DNA from: Nilaparvata lugens
Lineage: Eukaryota; Arthropoda; Insecta; Hemiptera; Delphacidae
Length of the DNA stretch: 64,000 bases
Direction of reading: 5' to 3'
NCBI RefSeq assembly: GCF_014356525.2
Contig: NC_052508.1
Coordinates: 43,193,858-43,257,857 of the forward strand
Below are positions 31,219 to 44,679 of this stretch, piece after piece (positions within the stretch are counted from its first letter, which is position 1; every line of letters starts with the position of its first letter). A program made the translations under genes and the position numbers. The notes under the pieces are model-generated. The model worked only from the letters and a program-made list of their open reading frames with translations, had not been told where the DNA came from and did no database searches.

Positions 31219-32454
31219 GTATATAGGTGGGTTCCCAACCAGCGGAGAGCTATTTTTAAGGCAAGAAATACGATATTTCCATTAGCATTACACACTTTTA
31301 AAGACCATAATCTTGAAATCTTTAATTTCTTGAAGAATTTACTTAATGTCCAATTTGTTTTTTAGGTTTTATGAAAAATGAAATATTTTACTGATTGTTT
31401 CAATTACCATTTGAAAATATTTATCGTGGCTTCTATCACAACTTTGTTGGTTTCATGATTACTTTGACTTTCATGATTATTATTGGGATACCTCTCCTCT
31501 GTTCGTATCTCATTTTTCATCATGAGTATTATTCTTGTCTCATCTGAAAGGTGAGCTCTGAAGGTGAACAGGTAGAAAATGAGTCATACAAAAGCCTATT
31601 GCTCACCGCTCAACTACTGCATGAGGCCTTGTAATTTTCTCCGCAATATTAGTGTGCTCTACTGTTACCGCAGTCCATAAACTTCGGTTCAATGGCTGTT
31701 TCAATGAGATTACTGACGCCTTCTCATGAAAACCTTGGGTTCAGTCTAGAAGCATCTATTCACATCTATATCGATTAACACAACTCAATAAACGAATTCT
31801 TTCTACTCAATCTTGGGATATTTTTGGAATATTTATATAAGTCGATACATAAATTTGTACACAATTTTCATTTTATACATAAATTTATATTTATTTTCCT
31901 CCACTCAATTTAGGGTTGATTCCCCTTTATCATTCAGTTATAATTTCATGTTTTTTTATTATTTACTGTAAACTTCTGGGCTATTCCACAAATACCCAAA
32001 GCTTGTGTGCGATTTTAAACTCATCAATTGAACGGTTGTACCTGTCACCTGTCTGCTCCCCTGTTCCTAAAGACAATCTTCTTATGTGAAGCTCTTGAGA
32101 TGATCGCGTTTGAGCTGGGACAATTGACTTGTCATGATTATAAAATTTTAATCCAGTTAGATTCTTGGCTAGGTTTCCCCTCATTTTTTTTGTCTTCACT
32201 CACTTTATCACATTATAAGCTTAACACCTTTTGTGATTTATAAACCATGACAATTTTTTCAATTGAATATGTGGCATCTAATAACAATTTGAGACTAGAA
32301 CTCGATTTGTATTTCAAGAAATTATCAATTAGGCATAATTTAGGGAAACTTCAGAAATTTCCTTAGTTGACGTACTCTTTGATACCAAGTGCTCTGTGCC
32401 TGGATATCTGAAGGCATTATAAGATCAATTATCACGCGAGATAAAATGATTCTA
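31219..32454. other. no gene recognised
   Basis: AT-rich DNA. I looked for non-LTR endonuclease sequence leading into the remnant at 32455 and did not find it. No repeat termini recognised. Confidence 0.4.
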
Positions 32455-34280
32455 GGTTAAGAAGAGATCCAAATAACAATGATTTAAGAAATGAGTATAA
32501 GGCATATTGTAACGGATTTAATAAGATCATAAACCATGCGAAGGAAGTCTATTATAAAGGAAGGATTGAAAATATTGTAATAAAAACAGCATGAAGTTGT
32601 GGAAGAGCATAAATGAAGTTATAGATAAAAGCCTTATGGAGGAGAAAAGTGCTGAGGTTGATGCTCACTCACTTAACAAATACTTTGCAGATGTGGGTAA
32701 ACTTAAGGCTCAAACCATTAATACCCACAATGATACTTGGGAAGCGGTTCCTAACCAGAATGATAATGCAATCAATATATTTATTCTACTTTTTTATGAG
32801 GCCGACCTGCTCCCTTGAAGTTGAGTCCACTATTAAAAGTCTCAGAAATTGTAGTCCTGGAATCGATGGTCTAAGTAATATTGCACTGAAGAAAATAGCA
32901 CATTTCATATCAAAACCTCTCTCATTCATATTCAATAGATGTTTTGAAGAGGGATATTTCCCAAAGCAATTTAAAGCAGCCAAAATAAAATCTCTTTTCA
33001 AACAAGGTGACCCTACTAATCCCTGTAACTATAGACCAATCAGTCTAATCAGCAATCTAGCTAAAATAATGGAAAAACTTATAAAGTCAAGAGTTATTTG
33101 TTTCCTTAATGAAAACGAAATGATAAATAATAACCAATTTGGTTTCCAAAGTGGTAAAAGTACATTTGATGCTTCAATAAAATTTACGAATACCCTGATA
33201 AAATAAATTCCAATATGAAAACTATTGCTATCTTTCTAGATATCCGGAAAGTTTTTGACACAATACCACATAGTACTTTGTTCAACAAACTTGAGTCCTA
33301 TGGGTTTAGGGGGGTCCCTCTTGACTTATTTAAAAGCTACCTGAGTAATTAAACCCAGTCTTCAAACATTGATGATTATTCTAGTGTCACAGACTTGACT
33401 ACGTATGGTCTTCCTCAAGGTGCTGTGTTATCGCCCATCCTCTTTATTCTCTATGTAAACAATCTTCTAAATTTAAGGCTTCTAAATTCAACTATGATAT
33501 CCTCTGCAGATGATACTGCAGCTGTTTTCCACGGTAAAACCTGGAATGAAGTTCACACCATAGCTGAACAAAACATATTACGAATTAAGAATTGGCTAGA
33601 TAGAAATACCCTACGTTTGAATATAGATAAAACTATTTTAGCTACATAATCGTCTCAGTAAATAAAATAGGGCAGCCTGTTGATAATGAAGAAGCTCCAC
33701 TCAAGGTGCACTTCAAACCTAGGAAATTGTGATTGTGCCACTATAAAAGTCACTAATATAAAATACTTTGGAATCATAATAGACGATCATCTAAAGTGGG
33801 ATGTACTTTATTAACTTTGTTGTAGTTCTGACACTGTGTTACTTGTAAACTGTGTTACTTGTACATTATTAAGTCCGTCTGTAGAAGAATTAGATATTTA
33901 TCTTACAAATTCTACCAAATAAATACAATTCTAAATAAGACAAATTTAGAAATGGTATATCATGCTCTAGTATCAATTGTGCAGTATGGCATAGCTGTTG
34001 GGGGGTGGGGTTGTCTCAACTGTCATATTGAGGAATTATTCGCCGATCAATTAAACTATTCTAAACAAACCTAGATTGTAACCCAGCGAGATGGTTTTTA
34101 GTAACTTTAAAGTAATGAAAATACGCCAATTATATATAAAAACCGTGATTGCATACTTAATAAAATATAAATCCCATTTTCCTCGCACTTTGAATTCATG
34201 TTCTTTATTTGTAATTCATTGCATTTGTATTGTATAGTTGAAATGTCTGTACTTTGTGGAAATAAATTTGAATTTGAAAA
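32455..34280 (+). pseudogene. non-LTR element 3, RT remnant with frameshifts and stops
   Basis: 5'-truncated. Pieces in order: RNEYKAYCNGFNKIINHAKE (linker), KLWKSINEVIDKSL, STIKSLRNCSPGIDGLSN, NYRPISLISNLAKIMEKLI, NNQFGFQSGKSTFDA, motif A LDIRKVFDTI, motif B GLPQGAVLSPILFILYVNN, motif C SADDTAA (the usual Phe is Ser), NTLRLNIDKT, IKYFGIIIDDHLKW, then a thumb piece. At least three stops (near 32817, 33204 and 33350) and several frameshifts. The 3' tail is aataaatttgaatttgaaaa at 34260-34279. Old and dead; similar in style to element 1. Confidence 0.82.
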
Positions 34281-36690
34281 AATGGTCAATAATTCATTTA
34301 AGGCCTACTGCAAATATTGTTATGTCACGTATCACATATTGAAGGTTTAAGGAAACAGTTGATCTATATAAGCACTAAAATAATAAACCTTATTCCGGAC
34401 CACTTCCTCATAGGCTCTTAGCAAAACTAAACATAAAATTAAAACCTGGACCTACAGTAACTTTTTCTTCCATATCGACGTATTGTAACTACTGTTTGCT
34501 AGGCCATTTCTTTTTGATACATTTTTTGAAAGTGGAATTGCTTACAATTTTGCTCTTATTTTTTCTCTTTTTTTCCTTCTTCTTCAACCTTCTTCTCCAA
34601 CTCTTTCCTTTTCTGCTCCACTTCACCCTTCATTCCTCGCTTTTATGGACATACACCGATTGCTCCCAGCGGTTAAATGGGAATGATACATGGCTCCTAT
34701 ACACACGTACACTGTTTACGTCGTGACGTCATCACTGCTAGTCACATTATTTGTCTCTCTCTCTCTCTCTCTGTCGAACCTGTCGAACCCTCTACCTGCC
34801 TATTACATGGGAAACCATAGTTGGCTAGGTATTTTTCCTCCTTTCTTTCTCTTCAGTACACCTCACCATGAAAACTGTTATTTGTATTGTATTAGAAATT
34901 TATTTTTGATTGTGATGTTTTGTATTTTGATTTATTTTATGTAGGTAAGTTGTGTTGAATTGAATAACATTATTGATTGATTGATAAATCACTTATGTGT
35001 GAATCATTTGAATGAAGTATTGCTCTTAAATCATATCTTTCGATAGAATGAAACAATCTAAGACTATAAAAGTTTTCTCTGATCTTCAATTGAATCCATA
35101 TTTTTCAATAAAATATATTTCAAACAATAATTATTATTGCAGTTTAGAAATTACTCTTGCTTTCTCTAATTCTATAATCATTAGTTTCTATCGTGATGGG
35201 TGTTACACTAGTGTTTTTTTTCAGGAAGAAACACTTTATAATAACTGTTGTAGTTAAGACACTGTGTTGCTTAGAAAACCGAGTTAAAATAATAGGTTGA
35301 TTTGTTGAGGAAACTAAACTCAGGTTTCTAAACTGTGATGTGAATAATCAAATAATGATATCATTTCTACCAATAATGAATAAGTAAACAAAGATCTGTA
35401 ACGAATGCATGGTAATATGTCAGTAAAAATTTGGAAAAAGTCTACTGTAAAACTAAATTCAGTATTTATTTCAACTTAATTTATTATCAAGCTATCCAGT
35501 CTCATAATTTCTACTGAAATTTAATTAATTAGAAAACAATTTTGGTATAAATCTCAACTCAATTTATTTGTTACCTTCTCAGCCTCATAAAGTTTGTAGC
35601 AAATGTAAAGGATGTAAAATAATTCAACAATTTCTGGGTCTTGTAGATCATAGGGGATCATTGACTACTGTAGTGGAGTAGGTAGCATCTATTCAATTAT
35701 TTCATGGATTAAAGTAGACTTTCAAATATTTTTGCCAAAAGAGTAACATATTACCATGCTTGACGTCAGTTCTTTGTTCACTTTGTTCATTATTGGATTT
35801 GATGGTAATGAATCTAGTGTTTATTGTAGGAGAGAATTGAGAAGGTTATAATAAAAGGCATTGTACCATAGAGAAAGCATACGCTAGCTTCCTGTATGTT
35901 TATTCTACGATTTTATTTATCCGAGAATCGCAGTTGATGTGTTTGAAGATACTGGGTGCAAATTCCAGCCATTCTGGCTCCCTATTTTCTGCAGTGCAAG
36001 TAACGGATGAGATCAGATGCTTAGCAATTATTGATTCCACATTCAGCAGTGTCACTAATATTAAATTTATCAAGTCCGCCTTTGCCACAGCCAATGGCTG
36101 CAACTGTGACTATGAGACTGCGGTTTATAGTGCAATACATTAACTTCATCCAATACTTTATTCTCTGGAACTACGACAATGGAAATTCTGTTCAAACTCT
36201 AGGTCGCTTATAAACGCTGCTAGAGTCTCGAGTTGAACTAAACTTGCATAGAATAAGCTTTTAAAGTCTGACTTGGTTCAGTAAGCAACAAGTAGCGTTT
36301 TTTTTGAATAGACAAACAATTTATCATTTAATTTTTTCAAGCAGATATGCATGTTCTGAGTAGCCTTTTCGCCATGTATTCGCCTTTTCTTCCTCAGGTT
36401 TACCCGCACCCTTCAATCAGGTAGCCTACATAAATGTTTTGTCATTTAAATCATTCAGGTTATTTAATGACTACCAAAGAAAATCCAAAATTCATTATTT
36501 TGCATAGCTCAGTTATCTATCATATCCATCAATCAGCCTAGTACCCTAGTTCATTATAATGTATTTTCCCCACTTTGTTCATTTTGAACTGGCGTTTCGT
36601 GATTGAGATTGTCAAGAGCTTATTACTATTTAAAAGCTTTTAATGCATTATTTATACTTCTACAATATAATATCTATGACAGATAATTAA
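34281..36690. other. no gene supported; short (CT)n at 34750
   Basis: AT-rich. It contains a short CT microsatellite (about 34750-34771). The patch 35900-36120 has overlapping open frames of about 65-70 codons on both strands and somewhat higher GC; no motif was recognised, and it may be old transposon DNA. Confidence 0.4.
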
Positions 36691-36788
36691 AAATAGAAAT
36701 CTAAGTACCCTTTTCAAAATTGTAAGACAATTTTAAATTCAATTTTTATTTGTTTTACTATTTTGAAAAGGGTACTTGAATTTCTATT
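36691..36788. repeat. hairpin repeat, about 30-bp arms
   Basis: aaatagaaatctaagtaccc + ttttcaaaat at the left pairs with attttgaaaagggtacttga + atttctattt at the right, with two or three mismatches. It is probably a short MITE; the following 36789-37696 has no recognised gene. Confidence 0.75.
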
Positions 36789-37696
36789 TTTATTTATATT
36801 CAAGAGTAGCCCTAATGAAAAATAAAGACAATATCTATGATCTATGATTATTTCAATCTCTGTTATAATACAAAAATCAGGGATTGCTTGGTATTTTGAA
36901 TTTTCCGTTTTAATTCATTTCTACCATAGACGAATAATTTTGGTCTATAAGATACTTACTGTATCTCTTCGCTGAGATTTTTCTGGAATAAGAGTATTTT
37001 GTTTTTTTTTTGGAACACACATTTTTAATTTTCATTTTTTAGCTGAAATATATTTGTTTTGTTTCAGGTGAGTGAGAGCATTATTATTTGAAAACAACAG
37101 TGGTGAGTGTAAAAAATTGCCGATTCTTAAAAACAATCAAAATTTATTCTTATTGAGTTTTGATTTCTATTTCTACATAAGAATGCATTGTTATTGTCAT
37201 TATGATGAACTTTCTCCTACAGGCACAAGCCTGTGAAAAAGAACTAACTAGTTTCTTATAAGATGGAGAAAAAATAGTGTTACAAAGCTTGAAGAATCAC
37301 ATCAAATGAAAATAGAAATCGATTCATTATTAGATTTTTATAAATCGAGAAATATACTTAATAGATCTATTTATAAATAAAAGATGATTTCTGAAAATAA
37401 TTATTGATATTAGCATTTGCTGGTAACATTTTCATCAATTTTTAGGTTTTTGATCAATAAAATAACTAGTTTTCAAGACCATTATTAACATACAAAGTTA
37501 AAATCAGTTATGTGGTTGTAACAATGAATTAAGAAAATACAAGAAGAATTATAACATAGTGTTTGATTAAAAAAAAAATACGGTCTGTTCAAAACTTGTT
37601 TAACTGTTGAGTAATGCCATAAAGTAAGGAAATATTATTTTATTGCTGATTATTAAATTTCTGTCATCTCTGGTAATGCCTACTACTACAGTCTAC

Positions 37697-37702
37697 AAAA
37701 AA
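37697..37702 (-). terminator. RNA polymerase III terminator of tRNA-Gln
   Basis: Six T on the minus strand, four bases after the tRNA 3' end. Confidence 0.85.
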
Positions 37703-37706
37703 GTAC

Positions 37707-37778
37707 AGGTCCCACCGAGATTTGAACTCGGATCGCTGGATTCAGAGTCCAGAGTGCTAACCATTACACCATGGAACC
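37707..37778 (-). tRNA. tRNA-Gln: tRNA-Gln (anticodon CUG)
   Basis: 72 nt, full cloverleaf. Acceptor GGTTCCA pairs with TGGGACC with one G-U pair at position 4-69. A box TGGTGTAATGGTTAG and B box GAGTTCAAATCTC are intact. The anticodon stem is CTGGA/TCCAG with loop CTCTGAA, giving CUG at linear positions 34-36 (window 37745-37743). The discriminator base is U. No intron. The sequence is the one highly conserved in animals, so I judge it functional; a T-run terminator follows. The family usually is multicopy, but no second copy occurs here. Confidence 0.95.
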
Positions 37779-38350
37779 TTATATTGAACGCATGACGCAT
37801 TGTTGGCACGTCTGTCGCACCCCCTTTCCAATATTATTTGCAAAAGGATTTCAAGAGAAAAGATTGATGGATTTTCATTATTCGTTCATCTCTATGCCGG
37901 GGCTATCTCTAGGCAGTCTCATTTTGTCATGTTTAATTATCCTCATCTCAGCAGAAACAATTTCTATTCATAAAAGTTAGAAGTGATTTGCTGGTATTGC
38001 TGCTTTTCACATTTTTAGGAAATTAAACACCTTTTATTAAGACAAAATTAGTCTTAATGGTAAACATTTAATGTTGAAAAAACTTAGTATGTATTCGATT
38101 TTGAAAAAGAAATCCTGGAATAAAACAAATTTAAGACACGTCAGAGGCCCTGAAATTAATATAGGTTCGACTTGGAAAATTTTGACAGACCTGAGCCAGC
38201 AAGGTTATTCAAAATTTATCTTAATTAAAAAATGATAAGCCTTGTCCTGTCTTTCATCTACTTTGGGAGTGACTCTTCTGTTCTGTCTTTTGTCACCTAT
38301 AAATTTACTATCTTACATAAAAGTAATTTTACTATAGTCACCAAAAACTA
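37779..38350. other. no feature beyond tRNA upstream flank
   Basis: Upstream (on the minus strand) flank of the tRNA gene. An open frame starting inside the tRNA on the plus strand is not credible. AT-rich, nothing else seen. Confidence 0.4.
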
Positions 38351-38351
38351 T

Positions 38352-38440
38352 CTTATCCCCGGTCTAAACGACAACGATATCTGCGCAAACCATGTTTGCG
38401 CTATTTGCGTCGTGTAGACGGAAGATCGTTGCAAATTTCT
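38352..38440. mobile_element. solo end of the CCCGGTCTACACGACAACGA element
   Basis: ccccggtctaaacgacaacg, gcgcaaac..gtttgcgc and cgtcgtgtagacggaagatcgttg match the left end of the element at 55053-56246, including the small internal palindrome and the following aggtttgaaggttt. The opposite terminus is not found downstream. Confidence 0.7.
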
Positions 38441-38858
38441 CAGGTTTGAAGGTTTATTTAGTATTAAGTTTTAATATTATTTTCCTTATCAAATTTTATT
38501 ACAAGATTTTGGTGATTGTGGCTGTGAATCAAGCTCCAGAACTCCATGCACAAATATTAAAGTTTTTCTTTTGAAATTGCTACAAAAAATGGAAATTTGC
38601 ATGAAAATAATTTATAGAATACTCATAAAAGCTTTCTTAATTCTGAAAAGTTCAACTTACTGCACTCATTTGAAATATATTATTATTTTGTAGATTTGAT
38701 TTTTTGAAGTTATGCACTGTTTTCCGGCTGAAGGTAACCAGCAGCTGCCTTGTGCCGTGTAACTCGCAAATACACATGGACTACCGTGCTAATGTAATAT
38801 GAATAATGGATGAGTTCATGGCATGTTTCCTGATTAGTGTATGCAATGCGAATTCTGA

Positions 38859-39071
38859 CTATAGTGAGGTCCACGTTATAATGGCAGTGGATAAAGATAG
38901 AAGAATAGCGATACCGATTCTCTGCATTAATTATATTTCTACACTGTCAAAAACATAATTGGCATCGTTGTGGACCTGGAAAAGTCTAGTACCACTTTGT
39001 CAAATGATAGACAAGGATAGCAAAACCAAAGTTGATCAAATACTGTCATTATAACGTGGACCTCACTATAG
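38859..39071. mobile_element. MITE, CTATAGTGAGGTCC family (best copy)
   Basis: Inverted termini ctatagtgaggtccacgtta (left) and the inverse taacgtggacctcactatag (right) are perfect over at least 20 bases; the next taatggcagt/actgtcatta pair has one mismatch. 213 bp, non-coding. A TA duplication inside the CTATAG termini is possible (Tc1/mariner type). Relatives lie at 3819, 13787, 26211 and 45400. Confidence 0.88.
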
Positions 39072-39145
39072 TAGACGTGCTACGTTACCCACTATGGGAT
39101 GCTCTTTGTAACCTCAATATTGAAAACACAAATAGAAGCTTCGAC

Positions 39146-39480
<335 letters not shown>

Positions 39481-42185
39481 TTTTTTTTAATTTTACTAAT
39501 GGTAACAAGTTTTGTTGTACTTTTGGAGGATATAAATTTGATTTGATTTGTTTAGGATTTTTGATTCAGAAATGTAGCTCATATAATCAATCTTCATAGC
39601 TTATAGCATAATCTGTCGTTGAAATCAAATTTTATAAAACCAAATTATTAATAAAGCTACATTCAGGAAGGAAGAGAGGACGGCCGAGAATAATGTGGAA
39701 AGATGAAGTGAAAACAATCTCCCAAAAAAAATGGGTTCATGTTTGACGTTTCTTTTTTGTTGAATATTATCTGAACAGTGAAATAATATACTGCTGTATA
39801 AGTAGAAAACAGTATCAAACAGTGATGGAATTGAATAGAAATTGATACAGTAAATACAACCGAGTCTAAAGTATTTTGTGATTAATATGATTGAGCTTTA
39901 ATTTGGATTTGAAGACAGGTGCGAATTGGGTGTAATGCTTTATCGTTGCCATCTCCTCCCAAAAACCTTGGATTTTTCGTGAATGATTAAAATAGAACTT
40001 TCAATCACCGATAAACCAAATATTTTCTCTAAGGTTAGAATTTAAATTTAAATTTTCTCCAAGTATTAGCTCTTGACATTGTTTGAGATTAGAATGCTTA
40101 TTTATCTTATAGTGAAAATTTGAAGACCAATAATTCTCTCTTTACTATGACGTGATACAATTTTAGTATTTTTGCTGCAAACATTGTAGTTGTGAGTTTA
40201 TTGCACTTGTTACATGATAATTTTGGAAAATTTTCCCATTCATCAAATAATTATTTTAATTGTCTTTTGTTTTATTTCTTGGCTTACAAATATTTATCGC
40301 TTTCTCTAGAATATAGTTTTGTATTTCAACAATTAATAACACATGTATGGATACATACATTTAGTTATGAGGTAACAGTTAGAGTACATGTACAAATAAT
40401 TGCTAGAGAATTTACTTTTGTAAACTTCTCTTGTAAATGAATAGCCATTTGAAGTTGCGAAATAACTTAAGGTTTCAATTTTATTCTCAATAGGTTACTA
40501 CACCATTTTCTGTAGATAAGATCTGGTTATTACTTAGTAGACTACTGTATTTAATTTCCAAATTTATTATTGTTATTGCTATAATGTATAATAATTAAAT
40601 CTTAACATAGAAATTTCCATAAAATCATATCAAATTCTAAAATTCTTCTTGTAGATTATTGTTCTTTCAACAAGCATTCTGCAAGAAACGATAAGTAGCT
40701 AAAAATATCAAAGTAATAAAATGCATGTTTGATAAGAGATGTCTTAAAACTTGACTACGGTGAAAATGTATTGTACTATACTGTGAAATAGTCTCAAGGT
40801 TCCTGCATAGAGCTATCTTATCGATCTTGGCACGGCTCACCTTTCTGCTTGTTTTTTCAATAAATATTTCCTATTGAAATTGCATTGTGATTGCAATTTT
40901 ATTGCGCAATCAAATCTGCATTTCTTTAATCTCTTTATTTTGGTATTAGCATCAGATAAGTGTTCCAAAATCTATCCAAAAGGATATTTATCTCTACAAT
41001 TTATCGTTAATAAACTGAATAGCCCCGTAAGTTTTTAATCCTCTGATGACTTTTACTGTGAATAAAAAAAAAGAAGTCGAACTAGACTTGAAGGAAACAT
41101 AAGCAAAATTTTGTAAATAAAGATGATATAGATGCAGTATTCATGGGAAATACTGCTGATTTCAGGGAAATACTGCTGATTTCATGCAGTCGTCCCACAA
41201 ACAGTATTTTTGGAACCAGACAGACTATGCGTGTAGCATCAAAATTAGGTGCCTTGGAACAATGACGTCACTTGGGGTCGATTTTTTTTCAGTTAATCAA
41301 ATAGGATTGAGCTATCGAATGACACGTCATAGGACAGAGGGTCGCCAAGTGTACAAAGCAGCCCAAGACACGAAACGTCTGGAAATTGATAGCAGGGGCT
41401 GGAAAGCTCGCCCCCCCCCCTCAACAGTCCCGCTCCCTTTTTCGGAAGACCTTTAAGGTAATGGGAAATGAGCAGAAAACATTGTTGCAAAACGACCTTT
41501 GGAGCCTACTACGAGTTATTATGTCCTGATTGAATTGTAATCATCGATTACAATTTGTTTTACATCGATTTTCAATTTGTTTTAATTCTCGTTAGCGATG
41601 AATCTATTCTGTATTACATGAATATCTCTGAAGAAGTAAAGATTTTCATAAATATCCTCAAAATAAAATAGTTCTAGTGCTTAGGGCTTCTACGTATATT
41701 CTTCCTGAGTTATAAGAGAATTTTAATGGAGATTCTTGATATATTTCAATTTGAAAAATCACTATAGAATGATTCGTGCCTATTATATATATTTTTTAAA
41801 TATACAGATATTCTCCCTAGACACTCGTTGATTCCATAAATACCAGGAAATGATTATTACAATGATTCTTGAAGCTTTTATAACTCTACTTTCGTCTAGT
41901 TCTTGTACAATCCCAATCTGACAGATCAACTACTTAGCTTGTTTATTTTCTCGTATGTAATAATTGTTCTTCTTCTTGTATTTTAATCATTATCTCCAAT
42001 AATTTAATTCTCGTTTTCTTCTTGTATCTTCAACATTCTTTCTAATAATTTAATTTTTGTTTCATACTTGTAAGAGATACTTCTTTTTTTGTAATATTTA
42101 AAAAACCGTAAACTAACCTAAAAAGCTACTTTTTCGTATCTTTGAAGATACAGCAATTCATGCTCCTACTTTTTCGCATCCGTTG
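39481..42185. other. no gene supported; 20-bp tandem duplication at 41145
   Basis: AT-rich. gggaaatactgctgatttca occurs twice in direct tandem (41145-41184). Short frames occur (such as 40192-40440 and 41184-41456) but none with codon character or motif. A C-run lies at 41411. Confidence 0.4.
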
Positions 42186-42189
42186 TTAC

Positions 42190-42275
42190 CAGGGCATGGT
42201 GTTCAAGACGGTTAGAGCGTAGTTCGATACACTGTGGGTCCCAGGTTCTCAAATCTTGTTCTGACCAGTTTTTTT
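42190..42275 (+). repeat. tRNA-derived SINE or tRNA pseudogene
   Basis: ggtgttcaagacggttagag resembles a tRNA A-box region (TGG..CAAG.GGTTAGAGC) and gtcccaggttctcaaatc a B box (consensus GGTTCGAATCC). Spacing is about right for a tRNA head. There is no complete cloverleaf, and the following DNA is AT-rich with TAATATTATTATTAC-type runs. Confidence 0.45.
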
Positions 42276-43545
42276 GCAGACGATACTAATTGTTTTATCT
42301 TATTCTAATAATATATCATTATAAAATTATTATTATTACTAAATAGAATAATTGAATTGAATCATCTTCTTATTATTATTAAATTGATTTATCAAATTAA
42401 TTGGATAAATTATTTTTAAAAAATCTCTAATATCAATACATAAATAATAACTATTATTATGTTATAACTCAACTATTTTAGTTGTAGACAATATTTAACA
42501 TCATAAACATTTCTTAAATCTCCAACTTCTTTTATTCATAACTATCAGTTGTTATTTTTAAAATTATTTTTTAACTCAATTTTCAGTTTATCAGATACAA
42601 TAATTATTAACATTCTGCATAGGCATAACAAGCCATAACATTGAATCCACTCTTCATGAAAAACAACCTAATGTCATTGTCACCAACAAACTCATTTAGA
42701 ATCATTTTTCATCTCACCATCGTCTGTGAGACGATTCATCATCTAAATTGCAGCCTACTGCATATTCCATTTTTCCGTCAGTTGACCGATTTATTATAAT
42801 TAATTATTAGAAAAGTTGTAATATATGTTTATATTGTAAATATGGAGACGATATAAAGGTACCTCCTTGATAAGTCCGGTGTCCCTGCAAACAGTGTCTC
42901 TAGCACTTTCAATCGAAAGATGACATGGCTAAATCTTCACTATATACTGTACTTATTGTACTGGCCCTTCTCATTAGATTTAAAGTTGTATTCATGAGCG
43001 AGGTCTACTGTTCGCAGAACTACTAGTATAATAATACTTTGAAAAGAGTTGACAACTATCATTGTAGATTAAGAAAAACTTTTAAAATTCAGTAATAGTT
43101 TAATGTATTACGCTATTTTGGAAATACTACTTGAACCAAGGCCGCGTTCAGTTTCTCAATTTTGTTTTTAAAACAAAATTTGAATACCGAATGCGAATGT
43201 GTTGAGTAATAATAATATAGTAGTTGCAGGAAATTGTATGACTAACGGCTATTTATGATAGTGTGTAGTCTAATCTGAAATCTTAGAACTGAATGAATGT
43301 TCAACTCCTACAGTTGGAGTTGAGAGTTACTATTCTCTGATAGTAAGCTGCTTTTCATTCTTACTTGATTAGGCTGAAGATTCTTGAGAAATGATTAATT
43401 TGAGTGAATGAATCACTGTTGGCTGTTGCTCTTGAGATTTCTGTATCATGATGTATGTATCTTTTCTGAGAACGATGAATTCTCTCATATGTTGTAATAA
43501 TATTCCCTTGAACATTGTTTTTAGTGTAGTCCGAAACAGTATTTT
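42276..43545. other. no gene recognised
   Basis: AT-rich, with many ATT/TTA runs at 42300-42480. Nothing else supported. Confidence 0.4.
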
Positions 43546-44376
43546 TACTTTCCTTGCCCTATTACCATAGGTAAGGAAAGTATTGCTTTCCGAAAAGAAT
43601 TAAGGTACTCCAATTTCTAAATTTCTATACGTTTCAAGGTCCCCTGAGTCCAAAAAAGTGGTTTTTGGGTATTGGTCTGTATGTGTGTGTGTGTGTGTGT
43701 GTGTGAGTGTATGTGCGTCTGTGTATACGATATCTCATCTCCCAATTAACGGAATGACTTGAAATTTGGAACGTAAGGTCCTAACAATATAAGGATCGGA
43801 CACGAACAATTTCGATCAAATGCGATTCAAGATGGCGGCTAAAATGGCGAAAATGTTGTCAAAAACAGGGTTTTTCGCGATTTTCTCGGAAACGGCTCCA
43901 ACGATTTTGATTTAAGTTATACCTAGAATAGTCATCGATAAGCTCTATCAACTGCCACAAGTCCCATACCTGTAAAAATTTCAGGAGCTCCGCCCCATCT
44001 ATGCAAAGTTTGATTTTAGATTCCCAATTATCAGGCTTTAGATACAATTTAAACAAAAAATTCCAAGTGGAAAAGATTGAGCATGAAAATCTCTTCAATT
44101 AATGTTCAGTAACATTTTCACCTAAAATTGAAAATAAGCTCGAAATTCGAGAAAATGTTATTACTTCAATTACAAACTGTTGGCAACTGTTGATTCTATT
44201 AAATCATTCACTATGAAGAGATAGCAGACCTCGTGTGTCTCCAGCGTTATTGCCCTGTCACCAGCTGGCTCAAATCTTTGAATAGTAGACTTGAGATGCG
44301 CGGGAACACTAGCGTCAGGTAATCTATTTTCATAACGGCAAGGAAAGTTGTGTGAGTGCGCCACACCAGATTTTTA
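43546..44376 (+). mobile_element. repeat copy B (CTTTCCTTGC family), complete
   Basis: It begins tactttccttgccctattac + catag + gtaaggaaagta, itself a small hairpin. It ends gcaaggaaagttgtgtgagt + gcgccacaccag. ACTTTCCTTGC and GCAAGGAAAGT thus face each other near the ends. It contains a (TG)n tract (43680-43705), aagatggcggctaaaatggc, and the CGAAAACGG-type module (here cggaaacggctccaacgatt). No coding frame. 831 bp; copy C is longer because its inner part is tandemly amplified. Confidence 0.75.
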
Positions 44377-44679
44377 AATCTACTATCAATAGACAAACCA
44401 CTCTCGGTCTCAGCACCGTATCGCGCATGCGTTAGTAACGTTTTTTCCCCGTTCCATTCAGTCAGTTCTTTGGATGTAACGTTCTTTGTGATGATGGTTA
44501 CCGAGCACCTTAACTGGAGCCGTCATTCCATCTTGATGATGATATTATTATCATCCAATGATTATTTATCATTAAATTCGATTTAATATTCAACATATTA
44601 TCATCATTTCATTTAATAAAAGAAAGAGTACTTTTCAATAATATAATTAATAAAATATAACGGTAGTTATACAACTAAT

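Noticed and set aside
35900..36143. Overlapping frames of 67-69 codons on both strands
   Set aside because: No recognisable domain; probably old repeat DNA or chance in a slightly GC-richer patch.
37771..37980. Plus-strand frame of 69 codons
   Set aside because: It starts inside the tRNA-Gln gene on the opposite strand and has no coding character.
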